Positions 6,329 to 14,450 of a stretch of 21,934 bases of DNA are shown here, one piece after another (position 1 is the first letter of the stretch; every line of letters begins with the position of its first letter). Origin of the DNA: Clostridiales bacterium UBA1770 (GTDB taxonomy: Bacteria > Bacillota > Clostridia > Oscillospirales > CAG-272); assembly GCA_002315325.1 (NCBI GenBank), contig DCGU01000003.1, forward strand, positions 1 to 21,934. The letters are read 5' to 3'. Below the pieces are notes generated by a model, which saw nothing but the letters and a program-made list of their open reading frames with translations, was not told where the DNA came from and searched no databases. The translations under genes and the position numbers were made by a program.

Positions 6329-7819
6329 ATGGGAAAAGCAAAACGTATCAATGACAGACACGCGTCTGAAACTTCAGGCAAGGTTGCCGTCGTTGAAAAG
6401 AAGAACAAATGGTTGACCCCTGTGATCGCCGGTGCGATCGCGTTTGTAGTCATTGCCTGCCTGGTTTTGGCAGCAGTGCAGAGCTCCGGCGCAATTTTGC
6501 GCTCTAAGAAACCGTTCCGTACCGAACACGTTACGATTACGGGTTCTATGTTCCAGTATCAGTATATGTCTTATTATCAGTACTATATCAGCCAGGTTGA
6601 CGAGTCTATGGAACAGTACCTGCAGTATTTGCAGAATTACTACCTGTCTTCCGCAATGAGCGCTGCCGAAAGCGACTGCGAAGTCTACGCCGTCTATGGT
6701 GAGGCTGCGCATCAGGCAGGTTTGAAACTGGACGATTCCGAAAAGGAGACCGTTCAGACCTATATGGACAACTTGGAATATACCGCTTCTTACTACGGCT
6801 ACAGCAGCCTGTCCGCTTATTTGAGCGCTGCATACGGTGAAGGCGTAAAGGCTAAAGACGTCAAAGCTATGTATGAATTGACCCTGCTGTGCAACAAGTA
6901 TGAAACACAGATGGCCGCCGATATGGAAGCTGCTATTACTGACGATGACGTCGTTAAGTATTACGAAGATAACGCGGATGATTATATCACCGCTTCTTAC
7001 CTAGGTTACTCCTTCAAAGCTACGCTTGCCACGGTGAACAGTTCCGATTACAGCACCACCGAAGAGTATAACGCAGCACTGCAGGCAGCACAGGACAAAT
7101 TCGCACTGGATAAATTGGAAGCCGATGCCAAGGCTGAAGCTTTGACACACGCCACCTCCGCTGCAGAATTCACCGCTATGTTGGCCGAAGACAGTCTGAC
7201 GCCCACAGCCGGTACTGACGTTGTTAAGGCAAACCTGTCCCAGGATGACGTTATTGCTTGGATCTTCACCGATAAGGCTGCCGTGAACGCCACCAAGGCA
7301 TTCGGCGCCGGTTCCGATTCCGAATACACGGCCGTTGCTTACATTATTACCAAGTCTGCCGGTCGTGACGAAACCGTTACCAAGAATATTCAGTACATTG
7401 TCAATACCGCAGACAAGCTGACGCAGGAAACCGCCGATAAATTCGTTGCGGAATTCAAGGCATCCGATCTCGGTATGTCCAAAGAAAGCATGCTTGCTTT
7501 GGCCACGACCTACGAACTGACCGATGCATCTCAATATGCTGAAAACGTGGTTCCCGCCGATTTCAACCTGACCGCTGTCAGCGAGTGGCTGGCAAGCGAC
7601 GCGGCTGTTCCCGGTGCAGTTGCCGCAATCAGCGGTACGCTCAATGAAACCGCCTACACCCTTATCGTGTTCGTTGATTCCAACGGCGACCCCGCTTGGA
7701 AGGTTTCCGCGAAGACGGATTGCCTGTCCGGCAAGGTTGAAAACTGGCTGACCGAAGCAAAGACCACGTACAACCTCAAGACGGATTTGACCTACTGGAT
7801 GTCCGACGACGCTGAATAA
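6329..7819 (+). CDS. SurA-N/PrsA-like membrane-anchored extracytoplasmic protein
   Basis: A 496-aa protein with a basic cytoplasmic N-terminus (1-28), one hydrophobic segment (about 29-52), and a large extracytoplasmic part. The region after the anchor (MFQYQYMSYYQYY..., then helical ESMEQYLQYLQNYY) resembles the SurA N-terminal chaperone fold of clostridial PrsA/SurA-like foldases. I cannot point to a clear parvulin PPIase domain, so chaperone rather than isomerase activity is the safer guess. VIAC at 41-44 formally fits a lipobox, but hydrophobic residues continue after the Cys, so a signal anchor seems likelier than a lipoprotein. Composition is Ala/Asp/Tyr-rich. It sits after rnj with its own leader and is followed by a terminator. 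Confidence 0.65.
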   Translation: MGKAKRINDRHASETSGKVAVVEKKNKWLTPVIAGAIAFVVIACLVLAAVQSSGAILRSKKPFRTEHVTITGSMFQYQYMSYYQYYISQVDESMEQYLQYLQNYYLSSAMSAAESDCEVYAVYGEAAHQAGLKLDDSEKETVQTYMDNLEYTASYYGYSSLSAYLSAAYGEGVKAKDVKAMYELTLLCNKYETQMAADMEAAITDDDVVKYYEDNADDYITASYLGYSFKATLATVNSSDYSTTEEYNAALQAAQDKFALDKLEADAKAEALTHATSAAEFTAMLAEDSLTPTAGTDVVKANLSQDDVIAWIFTDKAAVNATKAFGAGSDSEYTAVAYIITKSAGRDETVTKNIQYIVNTADKLTQETADKFVAEFKASDLGMSKESMLALATTYELTDASQYAENVVPADFNLTAVSEWLASDAAVPGAVAAISGTLNETAYTLIVFVDSNGDPAWKVSAKTDCLSGKVENWLTEAKTTYNLKTDLTYWMSDDAE

Positions 7820-7841
7820 GCTGTCAATTGTATAAAATGAT

Positions 7842-7884
7842 AAATGGCCCGGACGGAGCAAACGCTCCGTCTGTGCCATTTTTT
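7842..7884 (+). terminator. Strong intrinsic terminator or attenuator between two plus-strand genes
   Basis: The outer stem AAATGGC/GCCATTT encloses an 8-bp perfect inner stem GACGGAGC/GCTCCGTC with loop AAAC, followed by a T-run to 7884. The ribosome binding site of the next gene begins only about 4 nt later, and I find no promoter between them. Downstream expression must depend on read-through. Confidence 0.85.
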
Positions 7885-7899
7885 CACAGGGAGGAAATC

Positions 7900-8589
7900 A
7901 TGAACGTTAATAATTATATAAAGACGGACGTCGCCGGCAAAATGATTATAGCTTACCGTTGCCCCGAATGCGGTGCCGGCGTGCTCAGTATGATTGACCC
8001 GATTCAGTTTGTCGCCGGCAAGGCCGGCTCGGATATGCTGCGGCTGAAGTGTTCCTGCGGCGGCAGTGAGATGATTGTGGAAAGAGTCGGCGCGGAAACG
8101 GCGCGTTTGACCGTGCCGTGTCTTTTGTGTACGAAACCGCACGTTTTCTCCTTTGACAGACGCAGCGTTTCCATGGATGATTGCCTGACGCTCAATTGCC
8201 CCCTGTCCGCTTTGCCGGTGTGTTACGTCGGTGAAATGGAGCACGTGAAGGCGGCGCTTGCAGCGGATGAGCTGAAACTGCTCAACACTTTGGAAGAAAA
8301 CGGTGTGCCCGATTTTAAAGCGCTGCGGGCTCAGGAACAAATGGGGCGCGTTTGCGACCCGGAGATGCTCCAGTCCGTGCTGTTTGTGGCGCATGATTTG
8401 GAAGAAGAAGGGAAGATTGTCTGCCGTTGCGCGCAGGCGCCGGAAGCGTATCTCATCGAGACAACGGAGGACGGTGTGCGCGTTGCCTGCCCGCATTGCG
8501 GCGCAGAGCGCATCATTCCCGCAGACTTTTCACCTGCAGCGTATGCGTTTTTGGACAGTGACACGCTGGATTTGACGGCTGCATTGTAA
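7900..8589 (+). CDS. Uncharacterised multi-zinc-ribbon protein
   Basis: A protein of 229 aa starting at ATG 7900 behind AGGGAGG (7888-7894). I do not recognise a named family. It has several Cys pairs typical of zinc ribbons: CPEC (21-24), CSC (51-53), CLLC (74-77), further cysteines at 95, 100 and 108, CRC (175-177) and CPHC (197-200). The middle (about 112-170) is helical and acidic with no cysteines except C152. There is no signal peptide or membrane segment, so it is probably cytosolic. The arrangement suggests two or more metal-binding knuckles flanking a helical core, as in nucleic-acid or protein-binding adaptors. Function is unknown. It ends at a bidirectional terminator. Confidence 0.75.
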   Translation: MNVNNYIKTDVAGKMIIAYRCPECGAGVLSMIDPIQFVAGKAGSDMLRLKCSCGGSEMIVERVGAETARLTVPCLLCTKPHVFSFDRRSVSMDDCLTLNCPLSALPVCYVGEMEHVKAALAADELKLLNTLEENGVPDFKALRAQEQMGRVCDPEMLQSVLFVAHDLEEEGKIVCRCAQAPEAYLIETTEDGVRVACPHCGAERIIPADFSPAAYAFLDSDTLDLTAAL

Positions 8590-8605
8590 AACCGATAGCG
8601 ATTAT

Positions 8606-8641
8606 AAAAAGCCGCTGAAACGTTTGTTTCGGCGGCTTTTT
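8606..8641. terminator. Bidirectional intrinsic terminator
   Basis: AAAAAGCCGC-TGAAAC pairs with GTTTC-GGCGGCTTTTT (8606-8621 with 8626-8641), with one interruption. The A-run and T-run make it work on both strands. It separates the convergent zinc-ribbon gene (plus) and oxidoreductase (minus). Confidence 0.9.
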
Positions 8642-8650
8642 GCTGTATTT

Positions 8651-9700
8651 TTATTTAATTTCTACGGGTGCGCCTGTTTCAACGGATTGGAAAGCGCACA
8701 TGATGACGTTGAGAACGGCACGCATTTGTTCGTGTGTGACAAGCTGCGTTGCCTTGCCGTCAATGGCGTCGCACAGGTTGCGGTAATAATCGTGCACGTC
8801 GGAGGCGGGCTTCTCAATTTCGTAGGTCTGTGTGGTCAATTCGTCGCGGGGTGCCATGGTTTTGGTCAGACCTGCCGCCGTTTGTACGGGCAGGACTTCG
8901 TTTTCGTGCCAGTGGGTGCATTTGACCACTTTGCATTTTTCGCGCCAGTCTGTAATCAGCGCCGTGCCGGTTTCACCGCGCATATAGAAGCGGGGCATTG
9001 CCTGGAAGTTCAGCGTACCGACTTCAATAAAAGCGTTGCGGCCGTCGGCGTAATCCAAAAACAGCTTAAAGCCGTCATCCACTTCTTGGTTGGTGATATG
9101 GTCGAAACGGCAATAGACGGATTTGGGATCGTGGCCCATAATCATCATGGCTTGGTCAATCAGATGAATACCCCAGTCGTACAGCATACCGCCGCCGTAC
9201 TGCTTGATGCCTCTCCAGTCGGAGGGAATGCCGCGGCTGCCGTGAATGCGGGACTCCAGGTTGATGACTTTGCCGATCTCCCCGCTGTCGTATACCTGCT
9301 TCATGGCCAAATAGTCCACGTCCCAGCGGCGGTTTTGATGCACGGAAAAGATTTTGTGATTCTTTTCGGCAGCGGCAATCATCCGTTCCAGGGATGCCAT
9401 GGAAAGGGTGACCGGCTTTTCGGAAAGGGCGTTTTTGCCGTGATTCAACGCGTCGATAATGATTTCTTCATGCATATCATTGGGGACGGCGACCGTCACC
9501 AAATCGATGCTTGGGTCGTTCAAAAGTTCTTCACGGGAGGCGTAGGCATGAATGCCGCGGCTCTCTGCCAAATCTCTGCGTTCCGCTTTGATATCGTAAA
9601 TGCCTGCCAGTTCCACAACGTCACTTTTCAGGGCGCGGTCAACGTGCCATCCGCCCATGCCGCCGTAACCGATCACGGCCAGTCTTTTCTTTGTTGCCAT
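8651..9700 (-). CDS. Gfo/Idh/MocA-family NAD(P)-dependent oxidoreductase
   Basis: A 349-aa protein starting at ATG 9700 behind GGAGG. The N-terminal Rossmann fold begins with LAVIGYGGMGGWH (GYGGMG at 11-16). The family Lys is in SEKPVT (EKP at 94-96). The substrate domain carries GGGMLYDWGIHLIDQA, with the Asp and His typical of the active site. Family members oxidise or epimerise sugars, inositols and their derivatives; the actual substrate cannot be read here. It is a single-gene unit with its own promoter and terminator, so context gives no pathway. Cytosolic. Confidence 0.9.
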   Translation of the reverse strand: MATKKRLAVIGYGGMGGWHVDRALKSDVVELAGIYDIKAERRDLAESRGIHAYASREELLNDPSIDLVTVAVPNDMHEEIIIDALNHGKNALSEKPVTLSMASLERMIAAAEKNHKIFSVHQNRRWDVDYLAMKQVYDSGEIGKVINLESRIHGSRGIPSDWRGIKQYGGGMLYDWGIHLIDQAMMIMGHDPKSVYCRFDHITNQEVDDGFKLFLDYADGRNAFIEVGTLNFQAMPRFYMRGETGTALITDWREKCKVVKCTHWHENEVLPVQTAAGLTKTMAPRDELTTQTYEIEKPASDVHDYYRNLCDAIDGKATQLVTHEQMRAVLNVIMCAFQSVETGAPVEIK

Positions 9701-9733
9701 AATGCCTCCTGCAGCATCTCAATAATTAGTAAT

Positions 9734-9762
9734 ATTATAAGCCATCTCGTGGGAAAAAGCAA
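9734..9762 (-). promoter_or_regulatory. Promoter of the Gfo/Idh/MocA oxidoreductase
   Basis: On the minus strand TTGCTT (9762-9757) is separated by 17 bp from a perfect TATAAT (9739-9734). Confidence 0.7.
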
Positions 9763-9798
9763 GAAAAAAAGCATTTTTTCGCACGCTGCGGTTGCCAC

Positions 9799-9827
9799 TT
9801 GCGTCATATCGTAAAAAAGTGTATAAT
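9799..9827 (+). promoter_or_regulatory. Promoter of lepA-hemW
   Basis: TTGCGT (9799-9804), 17 bp, perfect TATAAT (9822-9827). It diverges from the oxidoreductase promoter. Between the two -35 elements lies the AT-rich inverted repeat GAAAAAA/TTTTTTC (9763-9780). The lepA leader contains the palindrome TCCTATATAGGA (9852-9863), overlapping the only GGAAAGGA site. Confidence 0.72.
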
Positions 9828-9886
9828 AATACAGTTAAACGATAATACATATCCTATATAGGAAAGGATCGGAACGGGTAGAAAAC

Positions 9887-11710
9887 ATGGCAGAAAAAAA
9901 CCGTCAATCGCATATCCGCAATTTCTCCATCATTGCACATATTGACCACGGCAAATCAACGTTGGCAGACCGCATTTTGGAGTCCACGCAAAGTGTGTCG
10001 CAACGTGAGATGGAGGACCGTCTCCTGGATAATATGGAATTGGAAAAGGAACGCGGCATTACCATTAAATCCCGTGCTGTCAAACTCGACTACACGGCAC
10101 CGGACGGGGAACAGTATACGTTCAATTTAATTGATACCCCCGGGCACGTTGACTTTAACTACGAGGTATCTCGGTCACTCAATGCCTGCGATGGGGCACT
10201 CCTGATCGTGGACGCCACGCAGGGCATCGAGGCGCAGACGCTTGCCAATGCCTATTTGGCGGTAGATGCCAATTTGGAAATCGTACCGGTCATCAATAAA
10301 ATCGACCTGCCTTCGGCCCAAATAGACCAATGCCGTGCCGATATCGAGGACGTCATCGGCATTCCCGCCGAGGGCTGTCCCGCCATCTCCGCCAAAACGG
10401 GCCTCAATATTCAACAGGTCCTGGACCATATCGTGTCCGATATTCCCGCACCGAAGGGCGATGCGGAGGCACCGCTCAAGGCGCTGATTTTCGACTCCTA
10501 TTACGACAGCTATCTCGGCGTTGTTATCAACGTCCGTATCCTGGACGGCCGCCTTGCAGCAGGGGACCGCATGAAACTGATGAGCAACGGTGCCGAGTAT
10601 GACGTTGTCGAGGTCGGTACAATGGAGCCTTTCGGCCTGCAGAAGTGTGACGAATTATCTGCCGGCGACGTCGGTTATATCACGGCCTCCATCAAAAGTG
10701 TCGGCGAAACCCGTGTCGGCGATACCGTTACGCTGGCGAATCGGCCGACCGATAAGGCCTGCCCCGGTTTCAAATCGGCGCAGCCCATGGTCTATGCCGG
10801 TATTTATCCCGCCGACGGCGCCCGCTACGGCGATTTGCGCGATGCCTTGGAAAAACTGCAGCTCAATGACGCCGCCCTGTCTTTTGAACCCGAAACGTCC
10901 ATTGCATTGGGCTTCGGTTTCCGCTGCGGCTTTTTGGGACTTTTGCACATGGAAATCATCGAGGAGCGTTTGGAACGCGAGTTCAATCTCGACCTGATTA
11001 CAACCGCCCCCAGCGTTATTTATAAAGTCGATAAAACCGACGGTTCGACGGTTATGGTGGATAACCCCACCAATTACCCGCCGTCCGACGAAATCAAGCA
11101 GGCCTACGAGCCCATCGTCCACGCCAATATCATCACACCGGCCGAATTTGTCGGGGGACTCATGGACTTGTGTCAGGACCGCCGCGGTACGTTTATCGAT
11201 ATGAAATATCTGGACCCCACCCGTGTTGAACTGCACTATGACCTGCCGCTGAACGAAATCATTTACGACTTCTTCGACGCCCTCAAGAGCCGTTCCCGCG
11301 GTTACGCGTCTCTCGACTACGAACTCAAGGGATACGAAGAAAGCAAACTGGTGCGCCTGGACTTTTTGCTCAACGGCGACCAGGTCGACGCACTTTCTTT
11401 CATTGTCCACGAAGAGAAGGCCTATGCCCGCGCCCGCCGCATTGCCGAGCGCTTAAAAGATAATATTCCGCGCCAAATGTTTGAAATCCCGATTCAGGCC
11501 GCCATCGGCGCCCGCGTCATTGCCCGTGAAACCGTCAAGGCCATGCGTAAGGACGTGCTTGCCAAGTGTTACGGCGGTGATATTACCCGTAAAAAGAAAC
11601 TGCTTGAAAAACAGAAAGAGGGTAAAAAGAAGATGCGCCAGCTCGGCTCCGTGGAGGTTTCGCCCGAGGCGTTTATGGCCGTGCTTCAGTTGGGAGACGA
11701 GGAACAATGA
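9887..11710 (+). CDS. lepA: Elongation factor 4 (LepA/EF4), translational GTPase
   Basis: EF4 is a ribosome-binding GTPase related to EF-G, linked to initiation, ribosome assembly and recovery of stalled ribosomes. The 607-aa length is normal. GTPase motifs are AHIDHGKST (17-25), RGITI (56-60), DTPGH (83-87), NKID (137-140) and SAKTG (about 167-171). The LepA-specific C-terminal domain ends with the basic DITRKKKLLEKQKEGKKKMRQLGSVE region. The start at 9887 fits the family N-terminus, but the best purine-rich site (GGAAAGGA) is about 18 nt away, an unusually weak initiation context. hemW overlaps its stop by 4 bp. Confidence 0.98.
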   Translation: MAEKNRQSHIRNFSIIAHIDHGKSTLADRILESTQSVSQREMEDRLLDNMELEKERGITIKSRAVKLDYTAPDGEQYTFNLIDTPGHVDFNYEVSRSLNACDGALLIVDATQGIEAQTLANAYLAVDANLEIVPVINKIDLPSAQIDQCRADIEDVIGIPAEGCPAISAKTGLNIQQVLDHIVSDIPAPKGDAEAPLKALIFDSYYDSYLGVVINVRILDGRLAAGDRMKLMSNGAEYDVVEVGTMEPFGLQKCDELSAGDVGYITASIKSVGETRVGDTVTLANRPTDKACPGFKSAQPMVYAGIYPADGARYGDLRDALEKLQLNDAALSFEPETSIALGFGFRCGFLGLLHMEIIEERLEREFNLDLITTAPSVIYKVDKTDGSTVMVDNPTNYPPSDEIKQAYEPIVHANIITPAEFVGGLMDLCQDRRGTFIDMKYLDPTRVELHYDLPLNEIIYDFFDALKSRSRGYASLDYELKGYEESKLVRLDFLLNGDQVDALSFIVHEEKAYARARRIAERLKDNIPRQMFEIPIQAAIGARVIARETVKAMRKDVLAKCYGGDITRKKKLLEKQKEGKKKMRQLGSVEVSPEAFMAVLQLGDEEQ

Positions 11711-12888
11711 TGCGCCCCGCATCGCCAAAAATCGGGCTGTATATCCACGTGCCGTTTTGCCTGCGCAAATGCCTGTACTGCGATTTCTGTTCCTTTCCGG
11801 GGCAATCGCAGGACGTCATCGACGCTTACGTCTCGGCGCTTTGCCGGGAACTGACGCAGTCGGCCCCCCGTCTTGCCGACCGCGTTGTGGATACCGTTTA
11901 TTTCGGCGGCGGTACGCCGTCGCTTCTGCAGCCGGAACAGTTTGACAAAATCCTGTCCTGCGTTGCAAAGACCGCACGGTTGGCGGATGACGTCGAAATC
12001 ACGGCGGAATGCAATCCCGCCACGGTCACGCGGGAAAAACTGCGCGGTATGCGTGCTGCCGGCCTCAATCGTTTGAGCGTCGGTGTGCAAAGTCTGTGCG
12101 ATGATGAACTGCACGCCCTGGGGCGGCTGCATACCGCACAGAATGCGCTGCAAACATTGGCCGATGCCGAGGCCGCCGGTTTTACGAACGTGTCTTGTGA
12201 CCTGATGTTCGGTATCCCAAAGCAAACGGCGGACTCGTTTGCCGGGACGCTGCAAACGATACTGTCAACCGGCGTTTCGCATTTGTCTGTCTACGGGCTG
12301 ATTTTGGAAGAAAAAACGCCGTTTTGGGCCGTGCGCGACAGCTTGCCGCTGCCGGATGAAGAGACCGAGCGCGGTATGTATATGACGGCCATCGAAACGT
12401 TGAAAAGGGCCGGGATTCCGCAGTATGAAATCAGCAATTTTGCCCGCCCCGGATATGAGTCTCGCCACAATTTGAAATATTGGAACGGCGACGAGTATCT
12501 CGGCTTGGGCGTTGCCGCCCATTCGTTCATGGACGGCGTCAGATTTGCCCACGGTGACGATTTGACAGCGTATTTGAACGGAAGTGACAGTACAGCCGTA
12601 TGTGAAAAAGAAGACCGTTTTTCGGCCGCCTGTGAGTACGTGATGCTGCGGCTCCGCCTGTGCGCCGGTGTGGACGAACGTGATTTTACTGCCCGGTTCG
12701 GTTTGCCGTTTACACCATTTGCCGAAAAGTTGTCCGCATACCTGCCGGCCGCCATGCCCTGTGCGGAAACGCTGTTGATCCATAACGAATCAAATTGGCG
12801 CTTCACGCCGGCGGGCTTCTACGTCAGCAATACAATCCTGTCCGATTTACCCGACGCAGACGAATTGCGTGCGGCGCTCGGCTGCTGA
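11707..12888 (+). CDS. hemW: HemW-type radical SAM protein (heme chaperone, formerly annotated HemN-like)
   Basis: A 393-aa radical SAM protein overlapping lepA by ATGA, so translation is coupled; lepA-hemW is a widely conserved pair. The Fe4S4 motif is C18-x3-C22-x2-C25 followed by DFC. YFGGGTPS and the later motifs RLSVGVQS and DLMFGIP are characteristic of HemW. HemW proteins bind heme and S-adenosylmethionine and lack the coproporphyrinogen dehydrogenase activity of HemN, so the oxidase annotation common in databases should be avoided. Cytosolic or membrane-associated. No hrcA-grpE-dnaK genes follow, unlike in Bacillus. Confidence 0.94.
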   Translation: MMRPASPKIGLYIHVPFCLRKCLYCDFCSFPGQSQDVIDAYVSALCRELTQSAPRLADRVVDTVYFGGGTPSLLQPEQFDKILSCVAKTARLADDVEITAECNPATVTREKLRGMRAAGLNRLSVGVQSLCDDELHALGRLHTAQNALQTLADAEAAGFTNVSCDLMFGIPKQTADSFAGTLQTILSTGVSHLSVYGLILEEKTPFWAVRDSLPLPDEETERGMYMTAIETLKRAGIPQYEISNFARPGYESRHNLKYWNGDEYLGLGVAAHSFMDGVRFAHGDDLTAYLNGSDSTAVCEKEDRFSAACEYVMLRLRLCAGVDERDFTARFGLPFTPFAEKLSAYLPAAMPCAETLLIHNESNWRFTPAGFYVSNTILSDLPDADELRAALGC

Positions 12889-12918
12889 CAATCAGAACAC
12901 GGTACGTATCTTTTTTTG

Positions 12919-12947
12919 TTGACAACGGCCGCACGTCATGTTAAAAT
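12919..12947 (+). promoter_or_regulatory. Promoter of the DUF1292 gene (and probably 6S RNA)
   Basis: TTGACA (12919-12924), 17 bp, TAAAAT (12942-12947). No stem-loop terminator for hemW is evident upstream. Confidence 0.78.
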
Positions 12948-12985
12948 AATGACAGAAAGAACGACGTAAAGGAGAATATATTTAT

Positions 12986-13300
12986 ATGGCAGATAATAAG
13001 AAAAAACTTCCCGAGGAAGAAATGGAACCCGAGGAAGGCATTTATACACTGGTTGACGAAGAAGGCGTGGAAACACAGTTCCAGGTCATCGGCGCCGTTG
13101 AAATGGACGGCACGCAGTACTTCGCCATGATTCCCGTTGAACCCAAGGAAGGGGAAGAGGACCAGTACACGATTTTGAAACTTGAAAAGGACGAAAACGG
13201 TGAGGATATGTTGTCCTCCATCGATGACGACGATGAATTCGATAAGGTTGCCGATTATTTCGACGATCAATTTGAATTCGAGGAAGATTACGACAAATAA
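12986..13300 (+). CDS. DUF1292 (YrzB-like) small acidic protein
   Basis: A 104-aa, strongly acidic protein behind AAAGGAG. The core EGIYTLVDEEGVETQFQVIGAVEMDG, then YFAMIPVEP and ILKLEKDENGEDMLSSIDDDDEFDKVADYFDD, matches DUF1292, a short beta-rich Firmicutes family of unknown function. The N-terminal KKKLPEEEMEPEE stretch and the C-terminal EFEEDYDK tail are low-complexity. It is immediately followed by the probable 6S RNA. Confidence 0.85.
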   Translation: MADNKKKLPEEEMEPEEGIYTLVDEEGVETQFQVIGAVEMDGTQYFAMIPVEPKEGEEDQYTILKLEKDENGEDMLSSIDDDDEFDKVADYFDDQFEFEEDYDK

Positions 13301-13327
13301 GTCGTTCTGTTCCCGTTAACGTGGTAA

Positions 13328-13528
13328 AACATCCTGCTTCGTGCGTGATGATCGATGATGTGGACCTACACTTAAGTTACAGGAATCCTTTGGCAAAACC
13401 CGATGGTTTGCAGGCCTCCCGCGGACCTTGTTCGCGGACGTTGGAAGCAGTAAAATCGGTGCGCGGATTCCGCCCTTGAATATAAAGGGTTGCGTTTTGT
13501 CGGTCACACGGCGCGGTGGGGAAATGAA
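13328..13528 (+). ncRNA. ssrS: Probable 6S RNA (SsrS), RNA polymerase regulator
   Basis: The gap after DUF1292 is non-coding yet highly structured, and folds into the 6S plan. The closing stem is CGTGC (13340-13344) with GCGCG (13511-13515), an internal loop, then TGATCGAT (13349-13356) with GTCGGTCA (13499-13506). The central bubble's 5' side holds TACACTTAAGTTACAGGA, which resembles the Bacillus 6S-1 segment as I remember it. The terminal arm opens with GGAATCC (13382-13388) paired to GGATTCC (13465-13471). A small hairpin CCCTT/AAGGG (13473-13489) sits in the 3' bubble strand, as in known 6S RNAs. 6S RNA mimics an open promoter and sequesters sigma-A RNA polymerase. Ends are approximate; it may be processed from the DUF1292 transcript. 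Confidence 0.75.
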
Positions 13529-13532
13529 TACG

Positions 13533-13572
13533 AAAACAGCTGCAGGCGAATTTGTCGCCTGCAGCTGTTTTT
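13533..13572. terminator. Very strong bidirectional terminator
   Basis: A 17-bp perfect stem (13533-13549 with 13555-13571) has a 5-nt loop, A4 on one side and T5 on the other. It ends the DUF1292/6S transcript on the plus strand. On the minus strand it overlaps the stop codon of the YkgJ-like gene. Confidence 0.93.
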
Positions 13573-14200
13573 ATACGTTTTTCGTTTGCTCTTCTTCCAA
13601 TTCCAACAGTAATTGTATTTTTTCGATGGCACGGGGCAGGGCATCCGGCAAAAGGGAAGTCTCTTGGCTTTCCCGTTCCGTCTCTTCCAACATCATACCG
13701 TACGTACGCATTTCCACCAGTACATCGGCATGTGCCCGTAACACTTCCGTTGGAACGTTGTGCCCGTCTTCGTTCCATTTGCAACGTCGAAAAACAGGGT
13801 TGCCGTTTTTATCGTCGCTGGCTGCGGCACCGAACAATCGGCAAATCAGCGGCCGCCATTTGTATACGGTGCAATGATGTTCTGCGTTGCTTTTGTCATA
13901 TAAAGGACAGCCTTCGCCGTTCGGATTGGGAGCGGCCAACAGTTCCAAAACGCGGTCGGCTTTGCCTTCGGTGATGAGGCCGAAGGCCAAAAAAGATGCC
14001 TCAAGCGTCGTAACGTCCGGTGTAAAATGCTCGCAGCACGCGCCGCAGCATGCTTTGCAGTGAACGTCAAATACGGTACAGAACTTTTCCTGTGCCGCTT
14101 CCAATTTGGTGTACAAAGCACGGATATCCTTTAACTCGTCGTTCAGTTCCGTGTGTTCCAATTTTGCCGATACTTTTTGTTCTTCCGGACCCTCATCCAT
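13571..14200 (-). CDS. YkgJ-family cysteine cluster protein (zinc/iron-chelating domain)
   Basis: A 209-aa protein with start ATG 14200, chosen because GGGAGC lies about 9 nt upstream; in-frame ATGs at 14230 and 14269 have no ribosome binding site, and 14269 lies upstream of the predicted -10. After a charged coiled-coil-like N-terminus (about 10-40) comes the cluster C48-x2-CC-x2-CC (48-56). GCPLYD (C98), C110 and WRPLICRLFG (C120) follow, the classic YkgJ/UPF0153 pattern of conserved cysteines thought to chelate zinc or iron. The biochemical role is not established. It has its own promoter. The stop codon lies in the T-run of the shared terminator. Confidence 0.85.
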   Translation of the reverse strand: MDEGPEEQKVSAKLEHTELNDELKDIRALYTKLEAAQEKFCTVFDVHCKACCGACCEHFTPDVTTLEASFLAFGLITEGKADRVLELLAAPNPNGEGCPLYDKSNAEHHCTVYKWRPLICRLFGAAASDDKNGNPVFRRCKWNEDGHNVPTEVLRAHADVLVEMRTYGMMLEETERESQETSLLPDALPRAIEKIQLLLELEEEQTKNV

Positions 14201-14248
14201 ATTCAATTTGCTCCCGGGGACAAACCCCATATAATTTTTACGGTGAAT

Positions 14249-14276
14249 ATTGTAGCACTTTTTTGCCAAAAAACAA
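14249..14276 (-). promoter_or_regulatory. Promoter of the YkgJ-family gene
   Basis: On the minus strand TTGTTT (14276-14271), 16 bp, TACAAT (14254-14249). The remaining gap (14277-14365) is purine-rich on the plus strand and shows nothing else I can support. Confidence 0.6.
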
Positions 14277-14365
14277 GATAGTATGATGAATTGGGCAGAA
14301 AAAATTGCAAAAAAGGGAACTCGGCTCCGGAATTGGCTGCGGAAGAGGGTAGTGGAAGAAAAAAG

Positions 14366-14413
14366 ATTGTATGGAAAACAGCAGGCGCCGAAACGATTTT
14401 CAACGCCTGCTGT
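14366..14413 (-). terminator. Terminator of the aldolase gene
   Basis: Perfect 10-bp stem ACAGCAGGCG (14413-14404) with CGCCTGCTGT (14387-14378), loop of 16 nt. On the minus strand it is followed by TTTTCC and, further on, by a T6 run. Confidence 0.8.
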
Positions 14414-14450
14414 GTATAAATTGTGTTTGGTGAAAAATCCCTGCTGCCGG

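Noticed and set aside
6329..7819. PrsA lipoprotein based on VIAC at residues 41-44
   Set aside because: Hydrophobic residues continue for several positions after the Cys, so a transmembrane anchor explains the segment better; left open in the annotation.
8606..8641. Short repeat pair as a possible CRISPR or mobile-element end
   Set aside because: It is a single hairpin with A- and T-runs between convergent genes, explained fully as a bidirectional terminator.
11707..12888. Annotation as oxygen-independent coproporphyrinogen III oxidase (HemN)
   Set aside because: The linkage to lepA and the CxxxCxxCDFC motif fit HemW, which is a heme chaperone rather than an oxidase.
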